64,000 bases of DNA from Luteibacter sp. dw_328 (GTDB taxonomy: Bacteria; Pseudomonadota; Gammaproteobacteria; Xanthomonadales; Rhodanobacteraceae). Shown in pieces: positions 34,058-45,000 of this stretch. Every line of letters begins with the position of its first letter. Position 1 is the first letter of the stretch. The notes under the pieces were generated by a model. The model had not been told where the DNA came from, searched no databases, and worked only from the letters and a program-made list of their open reading frames with translations. The translations under genes and the position numbers were made by a program. Where the stretch lies: contig NZ_JAAVUW010000009.1 of the NCBI RefSeq assembly GCF_018449605.1, positions 62,001-126,000 of the forward strand. The letters run 5' to 3'.

Positions 34058-34936
34058 ATGAGCATTCTCGTTACTGGCGCCACAGGCAACATCGGCTCCG
34101 CCGTCACCGCGCGACTGGCCGAAGCAGGCGCCGATGTGCGCGCCCTCACCCGCAGCCCGGACACGCTGAAGGCACCCAAGGGCGTTCGCGCCGTGGGCGG
34201 CGACCTCACCGACATCCCCTCGGTGCGCGCCGCACTCGAGGGCGTCGATACCCTCTTCCTGCTCAATGCCGTCACCGCCGATGAACTGACGCAAGGCCTG
34301 GCGACCCTGGGACTCGCCCGTGATGCCGGCATCCGCCGCATCGTCTACCTCTCGGTCCTCAATGGCGACCGCTTCGCCGACGTACCGCACTTCGCCGGCA
34401 AGTACACGATCGAGCGCGCCATCGAGCAGTACGACCTGCCGGTGACGGTGCTGCGCCCGTCCTACTTCATGCAGAACGATGCGAGCCTGCAGGTGCCACT
34501 CACCGAGCATGGCGTCTATCCGATGGCGCTAGGTCAGGTCGGCGTGTCGATGGTGGACATCCGCGATATCGCGGATATCGCCGCCGCGGCCTTGCTGCGT
34601 CGTGAGCGGTCGCCGGGGGCACTGCCGCGCGAGGTCATCGAACTGGCGGGACCGGATGCACTCACCGGTGAGTCGGCTGCACGCATCTGGAGCGACACGC
34701 TGGGCCGTCCCGTCGCTTATGGTGGCGACGATCTCGATGCCGCCGAGGCGGCGATCGCCCGCAACGCACCGTCGTGGGCCGCGTACGACCTGCGCCTGAT
34801 GCTCGCCCGCTTCCAATCCGAAGGCATGCTGGCCAAAGCCTCCGCCACGGATATCATGACCTCGCTGCTCGGCCGCGCACCGCGGAACTACCGCGACTTC
34901 GCACGCGAGACCGCGGCCGCCTGGAAGCAGGCGTAA
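34058..34936 (+). CDS. NmrA-like NAD(P)-binding protein
   Basis: 292 aa. Rossmann fold with VTGATGNIG at the N-terminus, the atypical-SDR pattern seen in NmrA, QOR2 and related proteins. There is no YxxxK at the classical place, as expected for this subgroup. Roles range from quinone reduction to redox sensing. It is divergent from a LysR regulator that probably controls it. Confidence 0.9.
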   Translation: MSILVTGATGNIGSAVTARLAEAGADVRALTRSPDTLKAPKGVRAVGGDLTDIPSVRAALEGVDTLFLLNAVTADELTQGLATLGLARDAGIRRIVYLSVLNGDRFADVPHFAGKYTIERAIEQYDLPVTVLRPSYFMQNDASLQVPLTEHGVYPMALGQVGVSMVDIRDIADIAAAALLRRERSPGALPREVIELAGPDALTGESAARIWSDTLGRPVAYGGDDLDAAEAAIARNAPSWAAYDLRLMLARFQSEGMLAKASATDIMTSLLGRAPRNYRDFARETAAAWKQA

Positions 34937-34946
34937 CGCGAACGGC

Positions 34947-35423
34947 TCAGGCCGCCGCCTTCATCGCCGCGATGTCGATCTTCTTCATCTGCATGAGGGC
35001 GGCGACCGAGCCGGGGCTCTGCACCAGCGCCTCGATGTCGTCCGGCACGATCTGCCAGGACAGGCCGTACTTGTCCTTGAGCCAGCCGCAGGCCTGGGCG
35101 CTCGGATCGCCGCCGGCAGAAAGCTTGCTCCAGTAATGGTCGATCTCGGCCTGGTCGTGGCAGCGCACGACCAGCGACAACGCTTCGTTGAACGTGAAAT
35201 GCGGCCCGCCGTTGAGCGCCGTGACCTGCTGGCCGTCCAGCTCGAAGGCCGCCGTCATGACCGAATCCACCGCTCGACCGGAGGCCTCGGACGACTCTTT
35301 CGTGTATCGGGTGATGCTCGTAACCCGTGAATTAGGGAAGATCGAGACATAGTAGTTCGCGGCTTCCTCGGCCTGGGTATCGAACCAGAGGAAGGGCGTG
35401 ATGCGCTGGAAGCTGCCTGACAT
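34947..35423 (-). CDS. VOC-superfamily protein (PhnB-like)
   Basis: 158 aa with the motif PFLWFDTQAEEAANYYVSIFPNSRV at the N-terminus and CGWLKDKYGLSWQIVPDDI later, matching the PhnB-like group once annotated as 3-demethylubiquinone methyltransferase. The fold is of glyoxalase type. Substrate is unknown. It ends 10 nt from the convergent NmrA-like gene. Confidence 0.9.
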   Translation of the reverse strand: MSGSFQRITPFLWFDTQAEEAANYYVSIFPNSRVTSITRYTKESSEASGRAVDSVMTAAFELDGQQVTALNGGPHFTFNEALSLVVRCHDQAEIDHYWSKLSAGGDPSAQACGWLKDKYGLSWQIVPDDIEALVQSPGSVAALMQMKKIDIAAMKAAA

Positions 35424-35462
35424 GGTGACCTCCTTCGTTGGGACGATCGGGCAGGCCCGGTG

Positions 35463-35597
35463 TCAGTCAGCCTGCTCGGCCTTGTGCTGCGGGTCGCCCG
35501 AGCCGGTATTGACCGGCTCGACCGGCTTGGGACCCTCGGCGTGGCCGGGATCGCCGGATCCGGTGGTCGGTTCGTCGTAGGGGTCGCGCTCTTTCAT
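35463..35597 (-). CDS. Small hydrophilic protein with internal repeat (44 aa)
   Basis: 44 aa, start MKERDPYDEPTTGSGDPGHA. The segment TGSGDPGHAE recurs as TGSGDPQHKAE, giving two repeats joined by a Pro-rich linker. The ATG follows GGAG with short spacing. No membrane segment or known domain. It is 39 nt downstream of the VOC gene on the same strand. It is below usual length limits and easily overlooked. Function unknown. Confidence 0.55.
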   Translation of the reverse strand: MKERDPYDEPTTGSGDPGHAEGPKPVEPVNTGSGDPQHKAEQAD

Positions 35598-35690
35598 GAG
35601 GGGCTCCGCATTCCGAACGCCTAGCAGACCACCACCGCCGTCAAAGCAACGTTCAAGGCGGCGGGCTCATGGTCGCGCTACGCTGTGGCG

Positions 35691-37196
35691 ATGACGCCTC
35701 CCGAAAGCGAAGCCGCACGACGTTGGACCCTGGTCGCCGCGGTCGTCGGCTCGGGAATGGCCTTCGTCGACGGCACGATCGTCAACGTCGCCCTGCCGGC
35801 CATTCAGCGGGCCATGAATGCGACGACGGCGGATGCCCAGTGGGTGATGGAAAGTTATGCGCTGCTGCTCTCGGCCCTGTTGCTGGTCGGAGGCGTGCTT
35901 GGAGACCACTACGGAAGGCGCCGGGTCTTCATCATCGGTGCGGTGGTTTTCACCCTCGCGTCGCTGGGCTGCGCCGCGTCCGAAAGCATGACGTGGTTAA
36001 TCGGCATGCGCGCGCTGCAAGGCTTTGGCGCCGCCTTGCTCATTCCGGGCAGCCTCTCGCTGATCACCTCGGCCTTTCCGAAAGAGCGTCGCGGCGCCGC
36101 CATCGGCACATGGTCGGCATTCAGTGGCATCACGGCAGCGATCGGACCCGTGCTAGGCGGCTTCCTCGTCGAGCATGTGTCCTGGCATTGGGCCTTTCTG
36201 GTGAATCTGCCTTTGGGCATCGTGCTCATCGCGATCTGCTACTGGCGGGTACCGGAAAGCAAGGGGGTCGATGCCGGTCACATCGACATCGTGGGCGCCG
36301 TGCTCGCGACGATCGGGCTGGCCGGCGTCATCTACGCGCTCATCGAAGCGCCGCTGCACGGTTGGGTCTCGCCTGCCGTACTGACGTCCGCCGTCGTCGG
36401 CGTCGCGGGACTGGCGATCTTCGTCGTGGTGGAGATGCGCATCGCCGCGCCCATGCTGCCCCTGGGCCTCTTTCGTGATCGCGACTTCGCCGGCGCGAAC
36501 GTGCTCACCCTGCTGCTCTATGCCTCGCTCGGCGGCAGCCTGTTCTTTGTTCCGCTCAACCTCATCCAGGTACAGGGCTACGGCGCGACCGGGGCGGGTG
36601 CCTCCCTGCTGCCCTTCATCGTGATCATGTTCGCGCTGTCGCGATGGACCGGTCGGCTGGTCGACGTGGTCGGTGCGCGCCTCCCATTGATCGTCGGGCC
36701 GACCCTTGCCGGCGCGGGCTTTGCGCTCTATGCGTTGCCCGGCGTAGGCGGTTCTTACTGGACCACCTTTTTTCCGGCCGCATGCGTGCTGGGTCTCGGC
36801 ATGAGCATCACCATCGCGCCGCTGACGACCACGGTGATGAATGCTCTGAGTCCGGACCTTGCCGGCACGGCGTCGGGGGTGAATAACGCGGTGTCGCGCG
36901 TAGCTGGCCTGCTGGCCATCGCGGTGTTCGGCATCGTGCTGACGCAGGGCTTCGACGCGGCACTGCGGGAAGGCCTTGCTTCGGGCATACCCGCGGACGT
37001 GGTGCAGAGCGTGATGGCGCAAAAGGCGAAGCTGGCCGGCATCGAGGTGACGAACGAGGCAGCGCGGCACGCTATCGATGGGGCGTTCGTCGCGGGGTTC
37101 CGGCGCGTGATGTTGCTTTCGGCGGGGCTGGCGGTGCTATCGGCCATCGCGGCCGGGTTGATGATCCGACCCTCCCCAAAACCAAAATCCATGTAG
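35691..37196 (+). CDS. MFS exporter, DHA2 (EmrB/QacA) family
   Basis: 501 aa from the ATG at 35691; a GTG two codons upstream is possible. Fourteen membrane helices are expected. The DHA2 motifs appear in helix 1 (MAFVDGTIVNVALPAIQ), loop 2-3 (GDHYGRRR) and helix 5 (GPVLGGFLVEHVSWHWAFLVNLP). It should export drugs or metabolites with proton antiport. There is no EmrA-type adaptor next to it. Its TAG stop codon is the first TAG of a REP element. Confidence 0.92.
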   Translation: MTPPESEAARRWTLVAAVVGSGMAFVDGTIVNVALPAIQRAMNATTADAQWVMESYALLLSALLLVGGVLGDHYGRRRVFIIGAVVFTLASLGCAASESMTWLIGMRALQGFGAALLIPGSLSLITSAFPKERRGAAIGTWSAFSGITAAIGPVLGGFLVEHVSWHWAFLVNLPLGIVLIAICYWRVPESKGVDAGHIDIVGAVLATIGLAGVIYALIEAPLHGWVSPAVLTSAVVGVAGLAIFVVVEMRIAAPMLPLGLFRDRDFAGANVLTLLLYASLGGSLFFVPLNLIQVQGYGATGAGASLLPFIVIMFALSRWTGRLVDVVGARLPLIVGPTLAGAGFALYALPGVGGSYWTTFFPAACVLGLGMSITIAPLTTTVMNALSPDLAGTASGVNNAVSRVAGLLAIAVFGIVLTQGFDAALREGLASGIPADVVQSVMAQKAKLAGIEVTNEAARHAIDGAFVAGFRRVMLLSAGLAVLSAIAAGLMIRPSPKPKSM

Positions 37197-37270
37197 GAGC
37201 CGATTCATCGGCGAATGGGTACTCGCGGCACCCTGGCCCGCTGCCGCGGGATCGCCGATGAATCGGCTCC
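37196..37270. repeat. Paired inverted REP element after the MFS gene
   Basis: Two perfect 19-nt inverted arms, 37196-37214 (GGAGCCGATTCATCGGCGA) and 37252-37270, with a 37-nt centre that is itself GC-rich and partly palindromic. It lies between convergent genes. The preceding GTA joins the element to give GTAGGAGCC, and the TAG in it ends the MFS gene. Confidence 0.88.
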
Positions 37271-37295
37271 CACGAAAGCGGGACGACGATCTCGA

Positions 37296-38975
37296 TCAGA
37301 AGCCTTTCTGAATCTGCACCCAGGCGCGTGTGTCGTGAGTCTCGCCGGCCAGCGCTGGACGCACGCCGATCGGATGCGAAACATCGGCGCTCAACGACCA
37401 CTGGTCGTCGCCCTGCCAACGCATGCCCAGGCCGACGTCCTGCATGTGGGCGCTGTTCGTACCCGGTGCGAAGCGATCCTTGTAGAGGTTCACGCGGCCG
37501 GCATCGGCGAAGGCCAGCGCCGTCCAGCTGCCGGGAAGACCCAAGTGCAGGCTGCGACGGAACTCGAGGTTGACCATCTGCCCCTGGGAGCCGGCCAGCA
37601 CGCCGGTGTCGTAACCGCGGACGTTGTTGGCGCCGCCCAGATAGAACTGCTCGGCCGTGTCGAGATTCTTGTTCGCCCACTGGCCCTGGAAACCAAGGTA
37701 GATCGCATTGTTCTCCGACAGCTGCTGCAGGCGCGCCACCGAGACGGTGTACTTCAGGTAGTGGCCCCGGGTCTGCGCACTGATCGCATCGATGAACTGC
37801 GCGAAGGCGTCATCGAAACCGAGCAGGCCGTAGGTCGCGGCGACATTGAAGTTGGTCACGCCGTGTGCATCGCGCTGGTCGCCGGCCAGCGTCGCGGTCC
37901 AGCCGTAGGTGTGACGCAACGTGCGCACGCCAACGATGTCGATCGAATCGTTGAGATGGCGGCGGTCGTAACCGAGCTGGCCGTAGAGGTTGCCGTCGGT
38001 GGAGCGGATGATCGGCTGGCTGACGAACAGGCTGGCAACCTGTGCCGTGCCATGCGCGTCGAGCACGCGCAGGTCGCCCTTGAGCTTGTAGTCGAGCGAG
38101 GAGACGGAAGCGCCGACCACCGTACCTTCGCCGTTGAGGAGATAGCGATAGCCGAGGCGGCCGTAGTTCATGTTCGAGCCCGCCGAGAGCGCCGTCGCAT
38201 CGAGCAGGTCGCCCTGGTGCAACAGGCCGTTGACGTTGAACGTGCCCGTCAGCCGCGCGCGGCCGGTGTACTGGTTGCCGTAGTCGTCGAGCGCGACCAA
38301 GCCCGTATAGCGCGGACGGTCGTCCGTGCGTACGGCAAGGTCCGAGGTACCCGGCTCATCGCCCGGGCGAAGCGCCGAGGTTTCCATCACGCCCGGAATA
38401 TCACCCAGCAGGAGCAAGCTGCGATCGAAGCCGTGCGAGGTGATCGGCGCGCCGCTCGTGAGCGGATCCAGCGTCGCCTTCAGGGGGCCGTCGTGCGTGG
38501 CGCTGTGATTCTCGAGCACCACCTTGCCCAGGCGCGCTTCCTGCACGGCGATGCGTACCGTACCGCCGCTGAGCGTCTGCGCGGGCACGTAAGCCAGGGT
38601 CAGCGGGTAACCCTTGGCCCGGTACTCGGCGGTGATCCGGTCGGCGAGCGCATTGAGCTCGCGCAGCGTGATGTCCCTGCCCTCGCCGGACGCGACCAGT
38701 GCGTGCAGGGTCTCGACGGGAATCAGCGTCGCACCCGTGATCTGGATGGTCGTGACGTGAAATGGCGCGCTGTCGCCCTGGTCGGCCGCGGCCTGCGGTA
38801 CGACCTTGAGCCCCGTGTCGTCAGCCTTCTTCGGCTGCGGCGCCACCGGCACCTGGCGAAGCAGGTCACCGCTCTGCGGCGGGCGCACCTGTGCCGTGGC
38901 CGTGGCGGTCAGTGCAAGGAGGATGCATGCGCCAAGAAGGTTTGCGGCGCGCTTGGGAAGATTTGCCATGGTCAT
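37296..38975 (-). CDS. TpsB outer-membrane transporter (ShlB/FhaC/HecB family)
   Basis: 559 aa (557 from the second Met). Signal peptide to about 28 (ACILLALTATATAQ), a Pro-rich linker, a POTRA region (FHVTTIQITGATLIPVETL; RITAEYRAKGYPLTLAYVPAQ) and a C-terminal 16-strand barrel ending in a Phe (IQKGF). The barrel includes the VRGYD-type motif (NVRGYDTGVLAG). It secretes the adhesin encoded 52 nt upstream on the same strand. It ends close to a paired REP element. Confidence 0.94.
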   Translation of the reverse strand: MTMANLPKRAANLLGACILLALTATATAQVRPPQSGDLLRQVPVAPQPKKADDTGLKVVPQAAADQGDSAPFHVTTIQITGATLIPVETLHALVASGEGRDITLRELNALADRITAEYRAKGYPLTLAYVPAQTLSGGTVRIAVQEARLGKVVLENHSATHDGPLKATLDPLTSGAPITSHGFDRSLLLLGDIPGVMETSALRPGDEPGTSDLAVRTDDRPRYTGLVALDDYGNQYTGRARLTGTFNVNGLLHQGDLLDATALSAGSNMNYGRLGYRYLLNGEGTVVGASVSSLDYKLKGDLRVLDAHGTAQVASLFVSQPIIRSTDGNLYGQLGYDRRHLNDSIDIVGVRTLRHTYGWTATLAGDQRDAHGVTNFNVAATYGLLGFDDAFAQFIDAISAQTRGHYLKYTVSVARLQQLSENNAIYLGFQGQWANKNLDTAEQFYLGGANNVRGYDTGVLAGSQGQMVNLEFRRSLHLGLPGSWTALAFADAGRVNLYKDRFAPGTNSAHMQDVGLGMRWQGDDQWSLSADVSHPIGVRPALAGETHDTRAWVQIQKGF

Positions 38976-39027
38976 CAGGAAGCCGATACGAAAGAGTGAA
39001 TGAGGTCATGCGCGACGGTGCGATGCG

Positions 39028-42000
39028 TCACTGCATCGCGTCCGCCGGGAGCCGCACGCCGCCATCGACGACCTGCAAGGAGAGGCCGGGCACGAAGTCC
39101 GCGCGCTGGATGTTCTTCTCGATCGGCTGGCGGGTCTTCTTGTGGTTACCCGAGAACGGGCCGACGGTCACGTTCGAGGCGACACCGTAAGGCGTCGCGA
39201 TGACGTCCGGGCCCAGCACCGCGTCGAGCTGCGTCAACGCGATGGCCGATGCACCCTGCGACGAGCTCTGGTTGATGTTGGCGGTGGTCTGCGCCGAGGT
39301 GTTGAACGCGTAGTTACCGGCATCGGCGCCCGTGGCATAGATGCCATCGACCGAGACGGCCTTGCCGCGGCCCACCGCCGGGTCGCCAAACAGCGCAGTC
39401 GCTGCGCCGAAGGCGATCACGTCGCCAGGAAGGATGCCGTTGCTCGACAGCGTGGCGCGATCCGTCGTGTTGCCGTCGAAGAACTTGTCCGTGCCCTGTG
39501 CGTCGACGATGACCGGGCGCTTGGTGATGCTGGCCGTGGTGGTGGGATTGACGACGAGGGTGTAGTTGCCCGCATCGCCACCGGCGATCGTGCCGTCGAC
39601 GTTCACCGTCTTGCCATTGGCCGCATTCTTGTCGCTGAAGGTGCCATGGGTCGCGAGGCTCACCTGGTCCCCGCCGAGCACGCCGTTGAGCACACCGTGC
39701 GTCGCGGCGCCCGTATTGCCGTCGTAGACCTTGTCGTCCGCCGTGATGCCGGCGCTTATGCCCAACGGCGTCACCGTCGCGATATGGTTTCCGCCGACGA
39801 GGGTGTAGTTGGAAGCGAGACCCGCACCGTCGTCGTTCAGCGCCAGCGAGCCGAGACCCGCCAACGGACGATTCGTCGCCACGTTCTTGCTGGCCAGCAC
39901 GCCCTGGCCGCTGAGAATCAGGCTCTCGCCGGCCACACCGGCGATCACGCCCGCGCTGCCGAACATGCCGGACGAGGCCACCGTACCGCCGTCGTAGACA
40001 CGCGTGCCATCGAGGTTCAGCACGACCTTGTACACGTCGGCTGTCGTGGTGGCATTGGTGGTCAAAGTGTAGTTGCCCGCATCCGCGCCGGTGAGTACGC
40101 CAGCCACGTTCACCGTCTTTCCGTTACCGGCGTTCTTGTCCGCGAAGCTGCCACTGCTGCTCACGCCGAGCTGGTCACCGCCGATCACGCCGGCCAGCGT
40201 GCCGCTGGTCTGCGCACCGGTGTTTCCGTCGTAGGTCTTGCTACCCGCGACGATGCTGCCGACGATCGCCAGCGGCGTGATGTTGGCAGTGGTCTGCGCG
40301 ACGTTGTTGAAGGTGTAGTTGCCGGCATCGGTGCCGCTGCCGACGATACCGCCGACCGTGACGGTCTTGCCGTTGGCGACGTTCTTGTCGCTGAAGGTCG
40401 CCGGATTGCCGGTGAAGTTCACCATATCGGTACCGAGGATGCCGGTACTACCGAGCGTTGCCACCGCCGAATTATTGCCGTCGTAAACCTTGTTGCTCGC
40501 GCTGGCACCGACCACGATGTTCAACGGGGTGATGTTCGCCGTCGTCTGCGCCGCGGTGTTGAACAGGTAGTTTCCTGCGTCGGCGCCCGAGGCGGTGATG
40601 CCGTTGACGTCGACCTGCTTGCCGTTCGCCACGTTCTTGTCGACGAAGTTGGCCGAACCCGCGGCGAAGTCCACCGTGTCTCCCGTCAGCACGCCGCTGC
40701 TGCCTACCTGGGCGTTGGCGGTCGTGTTGGCATCGTAGACCTTGTTGTCGGCGGTGGCGCCGACGACGATGGTCAGCGGCGTGATGTTGGCGGTGGTCGT
40801 CGCGGTGTTGACGAAGGTGTAGTTCCCCGCGTCGGCGCCGCTGGCCACGATATGGTTCTCGGTGACCGTCTTGCCATTGGCGACGTTCTTGTCGCTGAAG
40901 GTGGCCGGGTCACCGCTGAATACGACCGTATCGGTACCCAGGACGCCTGCGCTAACCAGGGTTGTGACGGCCGTCGTCGTGCCGTCGTAGATCTTGTCCT
41001 GCGCCGTGAGATCGAGCGTGATCGCCAGCGGTGTGATGTTGGCCAGGGCCTGCGCAACGGTGTTGAACACGTAGTTGCCGGCGTCCGTGCCGGTCGCCGT
41101 GATGCCGTTGACGGTGACGGTCTTGCCGTTGGCGACGTTCTTGTCGCTGAAGGTGGCCGGATTGCCGGTGAAGTTCACCGTATCGGTGCCAAGAATGCCG
41201 CTGCTGGCCAGGGTGGCCACGGCGGCGTCGTTCCCGTTGTAGACCTTATTGTCGGCGGTGGCACCCACGACGATCGTCCGTGGGGTGACATCGGCCGTCG
41301 TCGTGGCATTGGCCGTGAAGGTGTAGTTACCGGCATCGCCGCCGGAAAGCGCACCGTTTACGGTAACGGTCTTGCCGGTACCGACATTCTTGGTATCGAA
41401 CAGGCCGGATGTATTGAAGGCGACGACATCGCTGCCAATGACGCCGGTGAGCACGCCATGAGTGGTCGCTGCGGTGGTGGCGTCGTAGATCTTGCCATCG
41501 GCCGTGATCGCGCCGGTGATCGCCAGCGGCGTGATGTCCAGCGTGGACGTGCCGATCACGTAGTTGCTGGCCAGGGAGCCGGCGAGGTCGCCCAGGGCCA
41601 TGTCGCCTACCCCGTTGAAGGCTTTGTTCACCCCGACATTCTTGTTGGCAACGTTGGAGTTGCCGCTGAGCGTGAGCGTCTCACCGTTCGTGCCGTTGAC
41701 CACGCCACTGCCGAACAGTAGCGAGCTGACATCGGTCTGGCCGTTGTACACGCGGCTGCTGTGCAGGTTGATCACGAAGGGCGTGATGTTCGCCGTGGCG
41801 GTGGTCGTGGTGTTCTGCAGATCGTAGTTACCCGCGTCACCGCCGCTTACGGAGATACCACCGACGTTGATCGTCTTGCCGTTACCCACGTTCTTGTCGG
41901 TGAACGCGACGGACGTGTCGCCAAGGGTGATGTTGTCACCGGCGATCGCATTGCTGGTCAGCTTGAGGCCAGGGTCGCTGGTCGTACCGTCGTACACCTT

Positions 42001-45000
42001 GTCCTTACCCTGCGCGCCCACCGTCAGGGCGAACTTGGCGATATCGGCCAACGCGGTCCCGTTGGTGAAGGTGTAGTTGCCGGCGTCGCTCCCGGCGATA
42101 TTCATGTTGCCGGTGACGGTCTTGCCGATGCCGACGTTCTTGTTGTCGAACGTACCGACGGTCGGATTCGTCAGCGAGACATGGTCGCCCGCGATCAGGC
42201 CACTCGTCAGCGAGCCGTTGGCCAGGACGAGTGCCGCGTTGGCCAGCGTGGCGGCTCTTGTGCCGTCATAGGTCTTGTCGTTGGCGTCAAACGTGGAGGT
42301 CAGCGCGCGAGGCGTGATGGTGATCTTGTCCGTACCGCCTGCCAGCGTGTAGTTGCTGGAAAGGCCCCCGTTTCCGCCGTCGGCAATATTGAGCGTGCCG
42401 AGGGTGAAGATCTTGTTGTTCCCAACGTTCTTGTCGGTCACGCCGATTCCCGTGAGGGTCAGCGTCTCGCCCGCGAAACCCGTCGACAGCACGCCGCCGG
42501 AGGAAAACAGGCTGGCATCGGCGTCGGTCGCGCCGTCGTAGATGCGCGTCCCGCTCAGGTTGATGACGAACGGCGTGATGTTCGCCGTGGTCGTCACCGT
42601 GGTGTTGTCCACCACGTAGTTGCCGCCATCGGTGCCGCCGCTGGTGACACCGGTTACCGTCACGGTCTTGTTGTTGCCGACGTTCTTGTCGCCGAACGTG
42701 GCCGGGTTGAAGCCGAACGCGACGGTGTCGCCGGCAATCACGCCGCCGCTGTGTACCGTGGCACCCGGATCGGCCGTGGTCGCGTCGTACTGCTTGTCCT
42801 TGCCCGTCGCCGTGACCGTGATGTGCAGCGGGTCGATCGACGCCGTCGTCGTGCCCTGGGTGAAGGTGTAGTTACCGGCGTCATCGCCGGTGATCGACAT
42901 GTCACCCGTCACCGTCTTGCCCGTACCGGCGTTCTTGTCCGAGAAATGCGCGGCGGTCGGATTGTTCAGCGTGACGAGATCGCCACCGACCAGGCCATCG
43001 AGCGTGGCCGGACCGTTCAGTGTCGCGGCATTGTTGGCGTCATAGGTCTTGTCATGGGCGAGGAAGTCGGCGGTCAGTGCCCTCGGGGTGATCGTCACCC
43101 AGTCGATACCGCCGACCAGTGTGTAGTTGCTGGCCAGGCCGCCGTTACTCCCATTGGCGAGTGCGAGGCTGCCCATGGCGAAGAACGACTTCTCGTCACC
43201 CACGTTCTTGTCGACCAGCGTACCGCTCCCCGTGACGCCGAGGGTCTCGCCGTTCACACCTTGCAGGACGCCGAACAGCGAGCTGTTAGCCGTCGCGGTG
43301 CCGTCGTACACGCGCGTGCCGGTAAGGTCGATGACCTTCGACTGGATCACGCCATTGTTGCCCGCGCCCGTGGTCGGCAGGATGTAGTTGGAAAGATCGG
43401 TCCCCGCGTTGGCGACGAAGTCGGAGGTCACCAGGGTGGATGCGACGCCCAGGCCGGTGCCGACATTCTTCGTGACGTAGTTGGCGGTAGCCGATTGCGG
43501 GATGGAAGCGCCCTGCGTGCCCACGAAGCCCTGCAGGTCGTAATCGGTCGCAATCAGCGTGGCCGAATCGGTGCCGTCGTAGACCTTGGTCGGGCTGCCG
43601 GTGATGACCGCGGTCAGCTGCTTGGGGTTGATCGTCGCGGTCAGGCCGGTCGGCTGCTGCAAGTGATAGTTGCCGGCGCTGCCGCCGTTCAGGGTAAACC
43701 CGCCGACCGTGACGCCCAGGTTGTTACCGGCGTTGGACGTGCCGAACTGGCCCGATGCGCTGCCTCCGTCGAAGCCCACGGTGTCACCGGCAAAAATGCC
43801 GTCCAGCGCCGCGTTGCCCGCGATCGTAAGCGTCGCACTGGCATTGCCGTCGTACGTCTTGTCGTTTGCCGTCACACCGCCGAGCGTGAGCGTGGCGCGG
43901 GTGATGTTGGCGATCAGGCCGGCGACCGGCTGCAGGATATAGTTCGCCGCCTCGCTGCCGGTGATACCGAAGCCGGCCGCGGTGACCGTCAGGCCATTGC
44001 CCACATTGCTCTGGCTGAAGCTGCCGGTCACACCGGACAGGTTCAGCGCGACCCTGGAGGCGTTACCGGCGTCGGTATCTACCAGACCGGCGAGGCCCGC
44101 CCTTGTCAGGTTGAGCGTGTCGGCCGCGGTCGTGTCGTAGGTCTTGTTCGTCGCGAACACGCCGGTGACGAAAAGCGGCGCGCGGTTGATCGTGCCCGTG
44201 CCGGTGGCGACCAGATCGACGTTGTAGTTGGAAAGCAGCGTGCCGTTGCCGAGGACATAATTACCCGGCGTCAGCGTTGCGCTGATGGTACGGCCGTTGA
44301 GCGCGCTCGCATTGGCGCTGTCGTAGCTGGCGGTCGCGCTGGGATTGATCGTGCCGCTCTCGCCCGAGACCCAGCCACCGACACTGAAGTTGCCCGAGGC
44401 CAGGGCGGCATCGATGCTTCCGTTATAGGTCTTGGTCGGATTGCCGACGATCGATACCGTCAACTGTGCCGGCGTGATGTTGCCGATGCCCAGGACCGGT
44501 GTGTTGATGGCGTAGTTCGAGAGGTTGGTGCTGCCACCGGGCGTCAGATCGGCCGTGGAGAGCTCGGCCGATAGCGGAAGGTCCGTGCCCACGTTCTTCT
44601 GGCCGAAGGTGCCATTGATCGTGTGCGATACCACGCCACTGTCGCTACCGACCCACCCGCTCAGAGTGAAGTTGGCCGGCAGCAAGCCGATGTTGAAGTT
44701 GCCGTCGTAGACCTTGCTCGCGTTGACAATGCCGACATTGAGCACGGTGAAGGCACCGGTCAGCGGCGCCGGCGTGATCGAACCCGAGCCCAGGTAACTG
44801 GTCGGCAGGATGTAGTTGCCCAGCAGCGTGCCGCTACCGGCCGTAAAGTCTGCGCCGGGAAGTACTCCCGCGGTGGCACCGCGCGCGCCTGCGTTCGGAT
44901 TGTCGTACTGGCCCGGCACCGTGCCGCTGAAGCTGGCAGTGATGCTCTGGCCCGACAGCAGGCCAAGCACCTGCAGGTTCGACGCCGTCAGGGCGGCGTT

